A DNA stretch of 64,000 nucleotides, taken from Halomonas sp. TA22 (GTDB lineage: Bacteria; Pseudomonadota; Gammaproteobacteria; Pseudomonadales; Halomonadaceae). The stretch is taken from positions 1,302,001 to 1,366,000 of the forward strand of contig NZ_CP053108.1 of the NCBI RefSeq assembly GCF_013009075.1, read 5' to 3'. Made by a program: the position numbers and the translations under genes. Below are positions 45,233-53,916 of the stretch, piece after piece; positions within the stretch are counted from its first letter, which is position 1; every line of letters starts with the position of its first letter. Below the pieces are notes generated by a model that saw only the letters and a program-made list of their open reading frames with translations, was not told the origin of the DNA and did no database searches.

Positions 45233-46945
45233 TCACTTACGCCACTGCCGAAGCTCGCTCCATGCGGAATAGGTGCTCAGGAAGACGCGGCCGGAGAGCC
45301 CGTCTAGCAGATCGCTGTTGTTGAGCTGATCCATGACTGGCCCTTTGACTTCGCTGAGATGAAGCACGACATTGGAGTCCTTGAGGCGGGAGTTGATGGC
45401 GTCCAGGCTCTCGAGCGCCGAGGCATCGACCAGATTTACCGCCGAGCAGATCAGCACTACATGTTCCAGCTCCGGATGTGTGGCGACCAGCTCGTAGACG
45501 GTATCTTCAAGATAGCGTGCGTTGGCGAAATAGAGGCTCTCGTCGATACGCAACAGTGCGACATGGCTGATGGTTTCCACATCGTGGCGTTCGACGTTGC
45601 GGAAGTGCTCGGTGCCTGGGACGCGTCCCACTAGAGCGCTATGCGGACGGCTGGTGCGATAGAGAAAGAGCCCGATGGAGAGTGCCATACCAGCGATGAT
45701 GCCGGCTTCGACCCCTTCGGTCAGCGTCAACACGATGGTCACCGCCATGGCGGCAAAATCGCTGCGCGAATAGCCCCATGTTTGACGGATCATGGCGATA
45801 TCGACCAGCGTCAAACTGGCGACGGTGATGGTCGCTGCCAGCGTGGCGATCGGCAGATGGAATAGTAGCGGTGTCAGCGAGAGCGTGACCAGTGCGATGC
45901 CCAGCGCGGCGAAAGCGCCGGCGGCGGGTGTCTGGGCGCCGGCATCGAAGTTGATGACGGTGCGTGACAAGCCACCGGTGACCGGCATGCCGGCGGTCAA
46001 CCCGGCGGCGAGATTGGCCGTGCCAAGCCCGACCAGCTCCTGGTTGGGGGAGATGCGCTGGCGCCGCTTGGCTGCCAGCATCTGCCCCATCGAAACCGAC
46101 TCCACGAAGCCCACGATACTAATCAACAGGGCCGGGACCAGCAGCGCATGCCACAGTGACAACTCCGCCATGGGGAAGGTCAAGGGGGGCAGCCCCTGAG
46201 GGATGGCGCCGACGACAGCCACTCCCCGTGAGGCCAGGTCGTAGTGCCAGGTGAGCAGCGTGGTGACAATCACGGCAAATACCGGGCTCGACTTGGCGAG
46301 CAGATCGGCTATGCCGGGGTTGGCCCCCATGCGTTGCAGGAGGCGCTTGCCGAAACGCCGGCTCAGTATCAAAAACAGCAGGGTGCCGGCGCCGATGAGA
46401 AAGGTCAGAAGATGAATCTCTGCCAGGTGTGGGAACATGCTGATCGCCCGCTCGACCAGCGTGAATCCCGTGCCTTCAATTCCTAACAAGCTACCCAATT
46501 GACTTGCGGCGATCAGGATGCCCGAGGCAGTCAGAAACCCGGAAATGACCGGGTGACTGAGAAAATTGGCGAAGAATCCCAGCTTCAACAATCCCATCAG
46601 CGTGAGCATAAGCCCTGAAATGAGCGACAGCACTAGCGCGGCTTCAAGATAGCCCGGCGTGCCCGGTGTGGCGACACCGCTGAGTGCGGCCCCTGCCATC
46701 AAGGCGAGAATTGCGACCGGACCCACTGCCAGGGTACGGCTGGTGCCGAACAGGCAGTAGACCAGTTGCGGCAGGATACTGGCATAGAGCCCTACCACAG
46801 CAGGTAGGCCGGCAAGGATCGCATAGGCCAGCGATTGGGGGATGACCATGATGGTGACGATGATGCCGGCAAGTATGTCGGCACCGAATAGTCTGGGGGT
46901 GTAATGGGGTAACCAGCTGAGTATGGGCAGGTAACGCTTGAACAT
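45233..46945 (-). CDS. SulP-family anion transporter with STAS domain
   Basis: 570 residues. About twelve membrane segments from residue 20 to 420 with the family signature IIVTIMVIPQSLAYAILAGLPAVVGLYASILP, followed by a cytoplasmic STAS domain (about 440-555; SHVALLRIDESLYFANARYLEDTVYEL; VVLICSAVNLVDASALESLDAIN). SulP proteins move sulfate, bicarbonate or dicarboxylates. Substrate cannot be told from sequence. Separate transcription unit, divergent from bauA. Confidence 0.93.
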   Translation of the reverse strand: MFKRYLPILSWLPHYTPRLFGADILAGIIVTIMVIPQSLAYAILAGLPAVVGLYASILPQLVYCLFGTSRTLAVGPVAILALMAGAALSGVATPGTPGYLEAALVLSLISGLMLTLMGLLKLGFFANFLSHPVISGFLTASGILIAASQLGSLLGIEGTGFTLVERAISMFPHLAEIHLLTFLIGAGTLLFLILSRRFGKRLLQRMGANPGIADLLAKSSPVFAVIVTTLLTWHYDLASRGVAVVGAIPQGLPPLTFPMAELSLWHALLVPALLISIVGFVESVSMGQMLAAKRRQRISPNQELVGLGTANLAAGLTAGMPVTGGLSRTVINFDAGAQTPAAGAFAALGIALVTLSLTPLLFHLPIATLAATITVASLTLVDIAMIRQTWGYSRSDFAAMAVTIVLTLTEGVEAGIIAGMALSIGLFLYRTSRPHSALVGRVPGTEHFRNVERHDVETISHVALLRIDESLYFANARYLEDTVYELVATHPELEHVVLICSAVNLVDASALESLDAINSRLKDSNVVLHLSEVKGPVMDQLNNSDLLDGLSGRVFLSTYSAWSELRQWRK

Positions 46946-47066
46946 TGCGATCCTTCGTCAACAAGCGGGTCAATGCGTGAGCCTACCGGAAACTCGTCGT
47001 AAATTTCACTCATGAAGCGGGATTGACGTTGAGGAGAGCTAATAGTGAGCAATTCCATACGTGAAT

Positions 47067-47104
47067 GTTTAAAAAACCTGATTTTTAAACCTATTGCTCA
47101 GGTT
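47067..47104 (+). promoter_or_regulatory. nested inverted repeats upstream of bauA
   Basis: A perfect 9-bp dyad GTTTAAAAA (47067-47075) / TTTTTAAAC (47082-47090) and, overlapping it, AACCTGA (47075-47081) / TCAGGTT (47098-47104). Probable operator for bauA-mmsA; regulator unknown. Confidence 0.45.
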
Positions 47105-47158
47105 CATTATCATGTGTTCAGGCGTGCCATTTCGATAACCACAATCGGGATACCCCCT

Positions 47159-48523
47159 ATGCTCAGTGTCAACTCTCCTTCGCCTCAGACCACCACGACG
47201 AGTGACCGAGACCAGGCCGCGTCGCTCAGCCAGGCCTACTGGATGCCGTTTACCGCCAACCGAGATTTCCGTGCCACGCCGCGTATGGTGACGGCAGCCG
47301 AAGGCCGCTACTTCATCGATGAGCGTGGCAGGAAACTGTTCGACTCGCTGTCGGGCCTATGGACCTGTGGCGCTGGTCACAATCGTGACGAGATCCAGAA
47401 GGCGGTGGCCAAGCAGCTGGGTACGCTGGATTTTGCGCCTGGCTTTCAGGTTGGTCACCCGCTGGCGTTCAAGCTCGCCGAAACCATCGCGCGCCTGACT
47501 CCCCAAGGGCTCGATCACGTATTCTTCACCAACTCGGGCTCGGAGGCGGCCGACACCTCGGTGAAGATGGCCAAGGCCTACTGGCGGCTCAAGGGCAAGC
47601 CCGAGAAGACGCGGCTGATTGGCCGCGCCAAGGGTTACCATGGCGTCAATATTGGCGGTACCAGCCTAGGGGGGATCGGCGGCAACCGTAAGCACTATGG
47701 ACAATTGTTGGACGTCTCCCACCTTCCGCACACGCTGCAGCCGCACCTTGCCTATACCAAGGGCCAAGCCGAAACGGGTGCCGAGCTTGCCGACGCTCTG
47801 CTCGACCAGATCGCGCTCCACGATGCCTCCAATATCGCTGCGGTGATCGTCGAGCCGATGTCCGGCTCCGCCGGGGTGATCGTGCCACCCAAGGGGTATC
47901 TCGAGCGGTTGCGTCAGATCTGTGATCAGCACGACATCCTGTTGATCTTCGACGAGGTGATCACCGGCTTCGGACGCTGCGGCGCCAGGACGGGCGCCGA
48001 AGCTTTCGGCGTCACGCCGGATATCATGACCGTGGCCAAGCAGGTGACCAACGGCGCCATCCCGATGGGAGCTGTCATCGCTTCCGGCGAGATATTCGAT
48101 ACCTTCATGCATGGCGGTGGGGCGGCCCACGCCATCGAATTTCCCCATGGCTATACCTACAGCGCCCACCCGGTAGCGTGTGCAGCAGGCTTGGCCGCGC
48201 TCGAGCTATTCGAGCGAGAAAGGTTTCCGGAACAGGTGGCGGCAATTGCGCCGAGCTTCGAGTGCAAGTTGCATGCACTGAAAGGGCGCCCGCATGTCGT
48301 CGATATCCGCAATTATGGTCTGGCCGGTGCCGTGCAGATTGCCCCGCGGGAGGGGGATCCCACCATTCGGCCGCGCGACGCTGCCGTCGCGCTATGGGAA
48401 GCGGGCTTCTATGTTCGCTACGGTGGCGACACTCTGCAGTTTGGCCCGCCATTCTCGACAACCGAAGAGGAGCTCGAGAGGCTCTTCGATGCGGTCGCGA
48501 CCACGCTCGATCACCTCAATTGA
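47159..48523 (+). CDS. bauA: beta-alanine:pyruvate aminotransferase (omega-aminotransferase)
   Basis: 454 residues, class III aminotransferase. YWMPFTANRDFRATPRM at the start, FFTNSGSEAADTSVKMAKAYW, the Asp of LIFDEVITGFGR contacting the PLP ring nitrogen and the Schiff-base Lys in TVAKQVTNGAIPMGAV. Converts beta-alanine plus pyruvate to malonate semialdehyde plus alanine. ATG 47159 fits the family length; an in-frame GTG at 47045 would add 38 residues covering the palindromes. Followed 15 bases later by mmsA, which consumes the product. Confidence 0.93.
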   Translation: MLSVNSPSPQTTTTSDRDQAASLSQAYWMPFTANRDFRATPRMVTAAEGRYFIDERGRKLFDSLSGLWTCGAGHNRDEIQKAVAKQLGTLDFAPGFQVGHPLAFKLAETIARLTPQGLDHVFFTNSGSEAADTSVKMAKAYWRLKGKPEKTRLIGRAKGYHGVNIGGTSLGGIGGNRKHYGQLLDVSHLPHTLQPHLAYTKGQAETGAELADALLDQIALHDASNIAAVIVEPMSGSAGVIVPPKGYLERLRQICDQHDILLIFDEVITGFGRCGARTGAEAFGVTPDIMTVAKQVTNGAIPMGAVIASGEIFDTFMHGGGAAHAIEFPHGYTYSAHPVACAAGLAALELFERERFPEQVAAIAPSFECKLHALKGRPHVVDIRNYGLAGAVQIAPREGDPTIRPRDAAVALWEAGFYVRYGGDTLQFGPPFSTTEEELERLFDAVATTLDHLN

Positions 48524-48538
48524 TATCAGGAGTTCACC

Positions 48539-50032
48539 ATGGAACATGTGCCCCATCTGATCGGTGGCGAGCGAGTGACCGATAGCCAGACACTGGATGT
48601 CACCAATCCCTCCACTGGCAGCGTCATACGTCAGGTGAGTGCCGCCACCAGCCCCAGGGTCGAGCAGGCCATTGCGGCCGCCAAGGCGGCTTTCCCTACC
48701 TGGCGCGATACGCCACCAGCCAAGCGCGCCCAGGTGATGTTTCGCTTCAAGCAGCTGCTTGAGGAACAAGCCGAGCGCCTGGTGCGACTGGTCAGTGAAG
48801 AGCACGGCAAGACGCTTGAAGATGCGATGGGCGAGTTGAAGCGCGGTATCGAGAACGTCGAGTACGCCTGCGGCGTGCCGGAGCTTCTCAAGGGGGAGTA
48901 TTCCCATAACGCCGGTCCTGGCATCGATGCCTGGTCGAACTTTCAGCCGCTGGGCGTGGTGGCGGGCATCACCCCCTTCAACTTTCCGGCGATGGTACCG
49001 TTATGGATGTATCCCATGGCCATCGCCTGTGGGAACACCTTCATCCTCAAGCCCTCCGAAAAGGATCCGACCTCGGCCTTGGCAATTGCCGAACTCCTCG
49101 AGGAAGCGGGTGCGCCCAAGGGCGTGATCAATGTCGTGCATGGCGGGCGAGAGGCGGTGGAGGCGCTGCTCAATGCCCCTGACATCAAGGCGCTCTCCTT
49201 CGTCGGCTCCACACCGATTGCCGAAACCATTTACAGGCGGGGGGCGGCCAATGGCAAGCGTGTCCAGGCGCTTGGCGGTGCCAAGAACCATGCCGTGCTC
49301 CTGCCGGATGCCGATCTCGAGAATGCCGCCAACACGCTGATGGGCGCCGCGTTTGGCAGTTGCGGCGAGCGCTGCATGGCGATCTCGGTGGCGGTATGTG
49401 TCGGCGACGATACGGCGGATAGGTTGATCGAAAGCCTGATGCCCAAGATCGCCGCACTCAAGGTCGGGGCCGGCACCGAGCAAGGCCTTGATATGGGGCC
49501 GCTGGTGAGTGCCGAGCATCGCGAAAAGGTGCTGGGCTACATCGAGCAGGGTGTTAGCGCCGGTGCGGACTTGGTCGCCGATGGGCGAGGACTCAAGGTG
49601 CTGGGACATGAGGATGGCTTCTTCGTCGGCGGTTGCCTGTTCGATCGGGTGACGACTGATATGCGCATCTATCGTGAGGAGATTTTTGGACCGGTGTTGT
49701 GCGTTGTGCGAGTCGAGAGCCTGGACGCCGCCATCGAGCTGATCAACGCTCATGAATACGGCAACGGCACTTGCCTGTTCACGCGTGACGGCGAGGCGGC
49801 AAGACGCTTCGCCGATAATATCGAGGTCGGCATGGTCGGGATCAATGTGCCACTGCCGGTGCCGGTGGCCTACCACAGCTTCGGTGGCTGGAAACGCTCC
49901 CTGTTTGGCGATCTGCATGCCTATGGGCCGGATGCGGTGCGTTTTTATACCCGCCGCAAGGCGGTTTCGCAGCGCTGGCCCGCGCCCTTCGAGACCAGTC
50001 ATGCGGAATTCAACTTCCCCTCCGGTGGCTGA
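48539..50032 (+). CDS. mmsA: methylmalonate/malonate semialdehyde dehydrogenase (CoA-acylating)
   Basis: 497 residues, aldehyde dehydrogenase fold. TPFNFPAMVPLWMYPMAIACGN, FVGSTPIAETIYRRGAANGKR, GGAKNHAVLLPDADLENAAN and catalytic Cys in FGSCGERCMAIS are MmsA hallmarks. Oxidises malonate semialdehyde to acetyl-CoA and CO2 with NAD+ and CoA. Together with BauA it completes beta-alanine breakdown. ATG 48539 has AGGAG seven bases upstream. The last residues are unusual and acidic-poor but the domain is whole. Confidence 0.96.
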   Translation: MEHVPHLIGGERVTDSQTLDVTNPSTGSVIRQVSAATSPRVEQAIAAAKAAFPTWRDTPPAKRAQVMFRFKQLLEEQAERLVRLVSEEHGKTLEDAMGELKRGIENVEYACGVPELLKGEYSHNAGPGIDAWSNFQPLGVVAGITPFNFPAMVPLWMYPMAIACGNTFILKPSEKDPTSALAIAELLEEAGAPKGVINVVHGGREAVEALLNAPDIKALSFVGSTPIAETIYRRGAANGKRVQALGGAKNHAVLLPDADLENAANTLMGAAFGSCGERCMAISVAVCVGDDTADRLIESLMPKIAALKVGAGTEQGLDMGPLVSAEHREKVLGYIEQGVSAGADLVADGRGLKVLGHEDGFFVGGCLFDRVTTDMRIYREEIFGPVLCVVRVESLDAAIELINAHEYGNGTCLFTRDGEAARRFADNIEVGMVGINVPLPVPVAYHSFGGWKRSLFGDLHAYGPDAVRFYTRRKAVSQRWPAPFETSHAEFNFPSGG

Positions 50033-50058
50033 TTCAGCTGTTCAATCACGATGTCGAA

Positions 50059-50090
50059 CGGGGTGCCCACGGGCACCCCGCCGTCATTTT
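50059..50090 (+). terminator. terminator after mmsA
   Basis: 10-bp stem CGGGGTGCCC / GGGCACCCCG with a 2-base loop (50059-50080); TTTT follows six bases later. Confidence 0.65.
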
Positions 50091-50212
50091 GGCAATATAA
50101 AAAACACAGATGATCGCTAAAGATTGGCCAGGAGACGCCGTAAATAGACAGTAATAATATTTTTTACGAAATTCCTGCAGCTGTCGAAGAGTACCCAGAC
50201 AGTGGAGATGCC

Positions 50213-51238
50213 ATGATCAAGGCAAGCGAGTCCACGACTATCGCCTTACAGGATGACCTGCTGGGCCGGTCTCCCTACAAGGTTTTTTCGAATGATCGAC
50301 TCAGGGACGATGTCGAAAAAATGTGGCGAGAGTCGAGGGCTTACAGCCCTACGCAACCGGATCATGCCATATTCAAATCACTGTTGGACCAGGCCTTCCA
50401 TTGGCGCACCCTGGCATGTGGGGACGCCAGCTTGCAAGTATGGTGGCCAGCGGTGAGAAGTGCGAGAGGCGACTTGAGGGCGTTCTTGCTTAGCGTGACG
50501 AACTCAAATGGCAGCGAGAGCAAGCGTTGCCGCGAGGCGCAGGCTCGTCTCGCGCATCTGCTGGCGCTGGCAAGGCTACGCTTGAAACTAGAGCCGGGTG
50601 GAGAGGTGGCAAGCACCATTGCCGAAGAGTTTGGATTGAAGCTCGATAACCCTGGCTATCTCGACGCTCATGAGATTGCTGCGGCCTGCCAGCTGCGTGT
50701 CGCCACGGTGCGCAACGCCGTCTCTCGACGTGAGGTGCATGTCAAGGGCGACAGAGGCGTCGAGATTGGTGAAGCACTCGACTGGATGGTGCAGCGAAGG
50801 GGCTTCCTTTACCCCACGATTAACTTGTTAAGTACAGAAAGACGTATCAATGGTCTGCTGGCGAATCGCCAGTTGCATGCCGATGAGCGCGTTGAGGCGC
50901 TGCGACAGGTGAGCCGGTTACGATTGTCGCTGTGGAAGGTAAGAGCGAACGGCCGCTGTTTTGGCATCAATGCCGAGGGACTGCATCAATGCCTTCTGAC
51001 ACTTCCAGCCAATGATATCGATACCTTGATGGGGTGCTGTTCGGTGCACTTCGAGGATCGCAGCGAAGATCCCTCGATTCGCCTATATCGACAGAGTTTC
51101 CAGTCCGCGCATGATCCGATACTGCAGGCAGTAATCCCCAACATGGCCTCCCTCAATGCCGTGGTGGGATGTCTGGCAGGAGAGGGGATAATTGGCGCGG
51201 CTGCAGTAGATGAGGCGTCTGTCCAAATGGGCCGCTAG
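50213..51238 (+). CDS. uncharacterised protein with an HTH-like segment
   Basis: 341 residues, soluble, no signal. Around residues 150-175 DAHEIAAACQLRVATVRNAVSRREV looks like a helix-turn-helix. The remainder is helical and Arg/Leu-rich (RLAHLLALARLRLKL; VEALRQVSRLRLSLWKV). ATG 50213 has GTGGAGA six bases upstream. Its stop TAG and the rarD stop share the tetranucleotide CTAG (51235-51238), so the genes are convergent with overlapping stops. I do not recognise the family; a DNA-binding role is only a guess from the HTH-like part. Confidence 0.6.
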   Translation: MIKASESTTIALQDDLLGRSPYKVFSNDRLRDDVEKMWRESRAYSPTQPDHAIFKSLLDQAFHWRTLACGDASLQVWWPAVRSARGDLRAFLLSVTNSNGSESKRCREAQARLAHLLALARLRLKLEPGGEVASTIAEEFGLKLDNPGYLDAHEIAAACQLRVATVRNAVSRREVHVKGDRGVEIGEALDWMVQRRGFLYPTINLLSTERRINGLLANRQLHADERVEALRQVSRLRLSLWKVRANGRCFGINAEGLHQCLLTLPANDIDTLMGCCSVHFEDRSEDPSIRLYRQSFQSAHDPILQAVIPNMASLNAVVGCLAGEGIIGAAAVDEASVQMGR

Positions 51239-52173
51239 CCAGCCTTCAGCCGGTCGCTTCTGGGTCGCGACTGCCAGGTCGACCAGGAGTAGAGCGCAAG
51301 GCCGATCCAGATCAGCCCAAAGGTAGCCAACTGGAAGGGCGACAACGGCTCCTTGAAGACCAGCAGGGCGATGAAGAACTGTATGCTGGGGTTGAGATAC
51401 ATGAGAAACCCCAGGGTAGAGAGACGCAGCCGCCGGGCGGCGCCAGCGAATGCCATCAGCGGTAAAGCGGTGATGACGCCACTGGCGATCAGCAGTGCCG
51501 CTGTGGTTGGCGATTCGCTGAAGTGAGACTGACCGCTGAGGCTCAGCCAGGTGATCGCCAGCAATCCCAGCGGTAGCAGCAGCAGGGTTTCGACGAACAG
51601 GCCGGAGAGACCATCAAGCGGGATCTGCTTGCGCAGTAATCCATAGGTACCAAACGAGAGGGCCAGCAGGAGCGTGATCCATGGCACCAGTCCAAGCACG
51701 GTCAATTGTATGGCGATGGCGAATGCTGCCAGCCCCACCGCAACGCCCTGTAGCGCGGTCATGCGCTCACGCAAGAAAATCATGCCCAGCGCGACATTGA
51801 TCAGAGGCGTGAGGAAGTAGCCAAGACTCGCCTGAAAGACCTGGCGCGTCTCCACCGCATAGATATAGATACCCCAATTGAGTCCAATCAGTAGCGCGCA
51901 GGCCAGCACTCTACCCAGCTTCCTGGGTTGAGTCAGGGCATTGCGTACGGGTGCCCAGCGACGCAGCAGAGTGATCAATCCGACCAGAAAGAGGCACGAC
52001 CAGATCACTCGGTGAATGAGGATTTCCCCGGCCGGTACGCCGTCGAAGAGCGCGAAGAAGAGAGGAAAGCAGCCCCAGGCAAAATAGGCGCCTACCCCGA
52101 AGGCGACACCTTTGGTGGCTTCCTTGTCTGGCGTCGAGGGGGTGTGAGAAGGCGGCGTCATGTAAGGGCTCAT
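51235..52173 (-). CDS. rarD: EamA/RarD-type transporter
   Basis: 312 residues with ten membrane segments and two EamA repeats. GVGAYFAWGCFPLFFALFDGVPAGEILIHRVIWS is the RarD-type start, and QVFQASLGYFLTPLINVALGM is the conserved second-repeat region. Related to E. coli RarD (chloramphenicol-sensitive protein); likely an exporter of small metabolites, substrate unknown. ATG 52173 or 52161 could be the start. Confidence 0.9.
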   Translation of the reverse strand: MSPYMTPPSHTPSTPDKEATKGVAFGVGAYFAWGCFPLFFALFDGVPAGEILIHRVIWSCLFLVGLITLLRRWAPVRNALTQPRKLGRVLACALLIGLNWGIYIYAVETRQVFQASLGYFLTPLINVALGMIFLRERMTALQGVAVGLAAFAIAIQLTVLGLVPWITLLLALSFGTYGLLRKQIPLDGLSGLFVETLLLLPLGLLAITWLSLSGQSHFSESPTTAALLIASGVITALPLMAFAGAARRLRLSTLGFLMYLNPSIQFFIALLVFKEPLSPFQLATFGLIWIGLALYSWSTWQSRPRSDRLKAG

Positions 52174-52315
52174 ACATAAAAAAGCTAATTTACCACAGAC
52201 ATGCGAAATGCCTCCCGCGATGTTTGCGTCAAACTCAGGCTGTCAGCACCTCGCCGCTCGGTTACGCTATAGCATGCATGGCGTGCGCGCCACCCTCGAA
52301 CTAGGAGTATAAGAA

Positions 52316-53128
52316 GTGACGACACTGCGAACGACACTGGTGCAGTGCGATCTGCGCTGGGAGGAACCCGACGCCAATTGTTGGATGCTCGAAGAGATTC
52401 TTGGGGAGCTCGGAGCAGAGCAGACCGACCTGATCGTGCTGCCGGAGATGTTTTCGACGGGATTCACTATGAACTCGCGCGAAATGGCAGAGCCCATGGA
52501 GACGAGCCGCAGCGTGGCATGGTTGCGCGACCAGGCTCGCCGACGTAACTGTGTCATGACCGGCAGCGTGGCGATCACCGATCGGGACGAATACTACAAC
52601 CGGCTGATCTGGGCGCGACCGGATGGCACGCTTGAGTACTACGACAAGCAGCACCTATTCCGCATGGCGGGCGAGCATGAGCGATACGGCATGGGAAAGC
52701 GGCGCGTGATCGTGGAGCTCAAAGGCTTCCGACTGTTGCTCAGTGTCTGCTATGACCTGCGCTTCCCAGTGTGGCTCCGCCAGCAGCCGGGGAATCGGCC
52801 CTTCGAATATGACGCCCTGCTATGCGTAGCCAACTGGCCTGCACCGCGCAGGCACCCTTGGCGAACCCTGCTGCAGGCGCGTGCCATCGAGAACCTGTGC
52901 TATGTCATCGGTGTCAATCGGGTCGGCGAGGATGCCAAGGGACTTTCCTATGCCGGTGACTCGATGCTCGTCGACTTCAAGGGCGAGGCGCAGATCGATG
53001 AGCCCCGCGATATACCCTTCTTGCTCACGGGAACCCTTGAGCGCGAGGCGCTCGAACACTTTCGTGAGAAGTTCCCCGCCTGGCAAGATGCCGACCGTTT
53101 CCATCTATTCAACGAGGCAGGGCACTGA
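52316..53128 (+). CDS. yafV: omega-amidase / nitrilase-family hydrolase (YafV type)
   Basis: 270 residues of the nitrilase fold. Catalytic triad: Glu in LIVLPEMFSTGF, Lys in EYYDKQHLFRMAGEH, Cys in SVCYDLRFPVWLR. YafV-type enzymes hydrolyse 2-oxoglutaramate and related omega-amides, a metabolite-repair task. GTG 52316 with AGGAG 11 bases upstream. The stop overlaps the rsuA ATG, so the two are co-translated. Confidence 0.93.
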   Translation: MTTLRTTLVQCDLRWEEPDANCWMLEEILGELGAEQTDLIVLPEMFSTGFTMNSREMAEPMETSRSVAWLRDQARRRNCVMTGSVAITDRDEYYNRLIWARPDGTLEYYDKQHLFRMAGEHERYGMGKRRVIVELKGFRLLLSVCYDLRFPVWLRQQPGNRPFEYDALLCVANWPAPRRHPWRTLLQARAIENLCYVIGVNRVGEDAKGLSYAGDSMLVDFKGEAQIDEPRDIPFLLTGTLEREALEHFREKFPAWQDADRFHLFNEAGH

Positions 53129-53829
53129 TGAGGCTGGATAAATTTCTTGGTGAGACCACCGAACTGACACGCAGCCTGGCCAAGAAGGCGATGCATCGGG
53201 AAGAGGTGACGGTCGACGGTGAGGTGGTCAAGGATCCCGGCACTCAGGTCGATCAGGCAAACGACGTGCGCTGGAACGGCGAGCGGCTTTCGCTGGTGGG
53301 CTTGCGCTACATCATGCTTCACAAGCCGGCCGGCGTGGAGTGCAGCGCCAGGCGGGGGCTCTACCCGCTGGCGAGCGAGTTGATCGAACTGCCCAAGCGC
53401 GAGCGACTTCAGAGTGTGGGACGCCTCGATGTGGGCACCACCGGGCTAATATTGATGACCGACGATGGCCAGTGGTCCCACCGGGTTACTTCGCCCAGGC
53501 GTCAATGTGGCAAAGTCTATCGCGTCAGCTTGGCCGACCCCCTGCAGGGAGAGGCGCTGCAAGCCGCCATCGAAGCCTTTCGCGAAGGCGTCATGCTGGA
53601 TGACGAAGAGAAGCCCACACGGCCCGCAGAGCTCACCATGCTGGCGCCCGACACGGCGCTCCTGACGCTCTACGAAGGCAAGTATCATCAGGTCAAGCGC
53701 ATGTTCGCGGCGATCGGCAACCGTGTCACGGCATTGCACCGCGAGTCGATCGGCTCGGTCGTGCTCGACCCAGCGCTGGCGCCGGGAGAATGGCGGGAGC
53801 TGAGCGAGGAAGAGATCGCCAGTTTTTGA
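53128..53829 (+). CDS. rsuA: 16S rRNA pseudouridine synthase RsuA-type
   Basis: 233 residues: an N-terminal S4-like RNA-binding domain (MRLDKFLGETTELTRSLAKKAM) and the catalytic domain with the active Asp in SVGRLDVGTTGLILMTDDG. LYEGKYHQVKRMFAAIGN is the RsuA/RluB family C-terminal motif. RsuA makes pseudouridine 516 in 16S rRNA. RluE- or RluF-type specificity cannot be excluded by eye. Confidence 0.92.
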   Translation: MRLDKFLGETTELTRSLAKKAMHREEVTVDGEVVKDPGTQVDQANDVRWNGERLSLVGLRYIMLHKPAGVECSARRGLYPLASELIELPKRERLQSVGRLDVGTTGLILMTDDGQWSHRVTSPRRQCGKVYRVSLADPLQGEALQAAIEAFREGVMLDDEEKPTRPAELTMLAPDTALLTLYEGKYHQVKRMFAAIGNRVTALHRESIGSVVLDPALAPGEWRELSEEEIASF

Positions 53830-53916
53830 TTATACCGTTATCCTGGCTGTTTGCTCACAAGTGGCATGAAGACACGCCAGCAGACCCGCTTTGTCGTTAG
53901 GCTGCAGATCGGCCAG

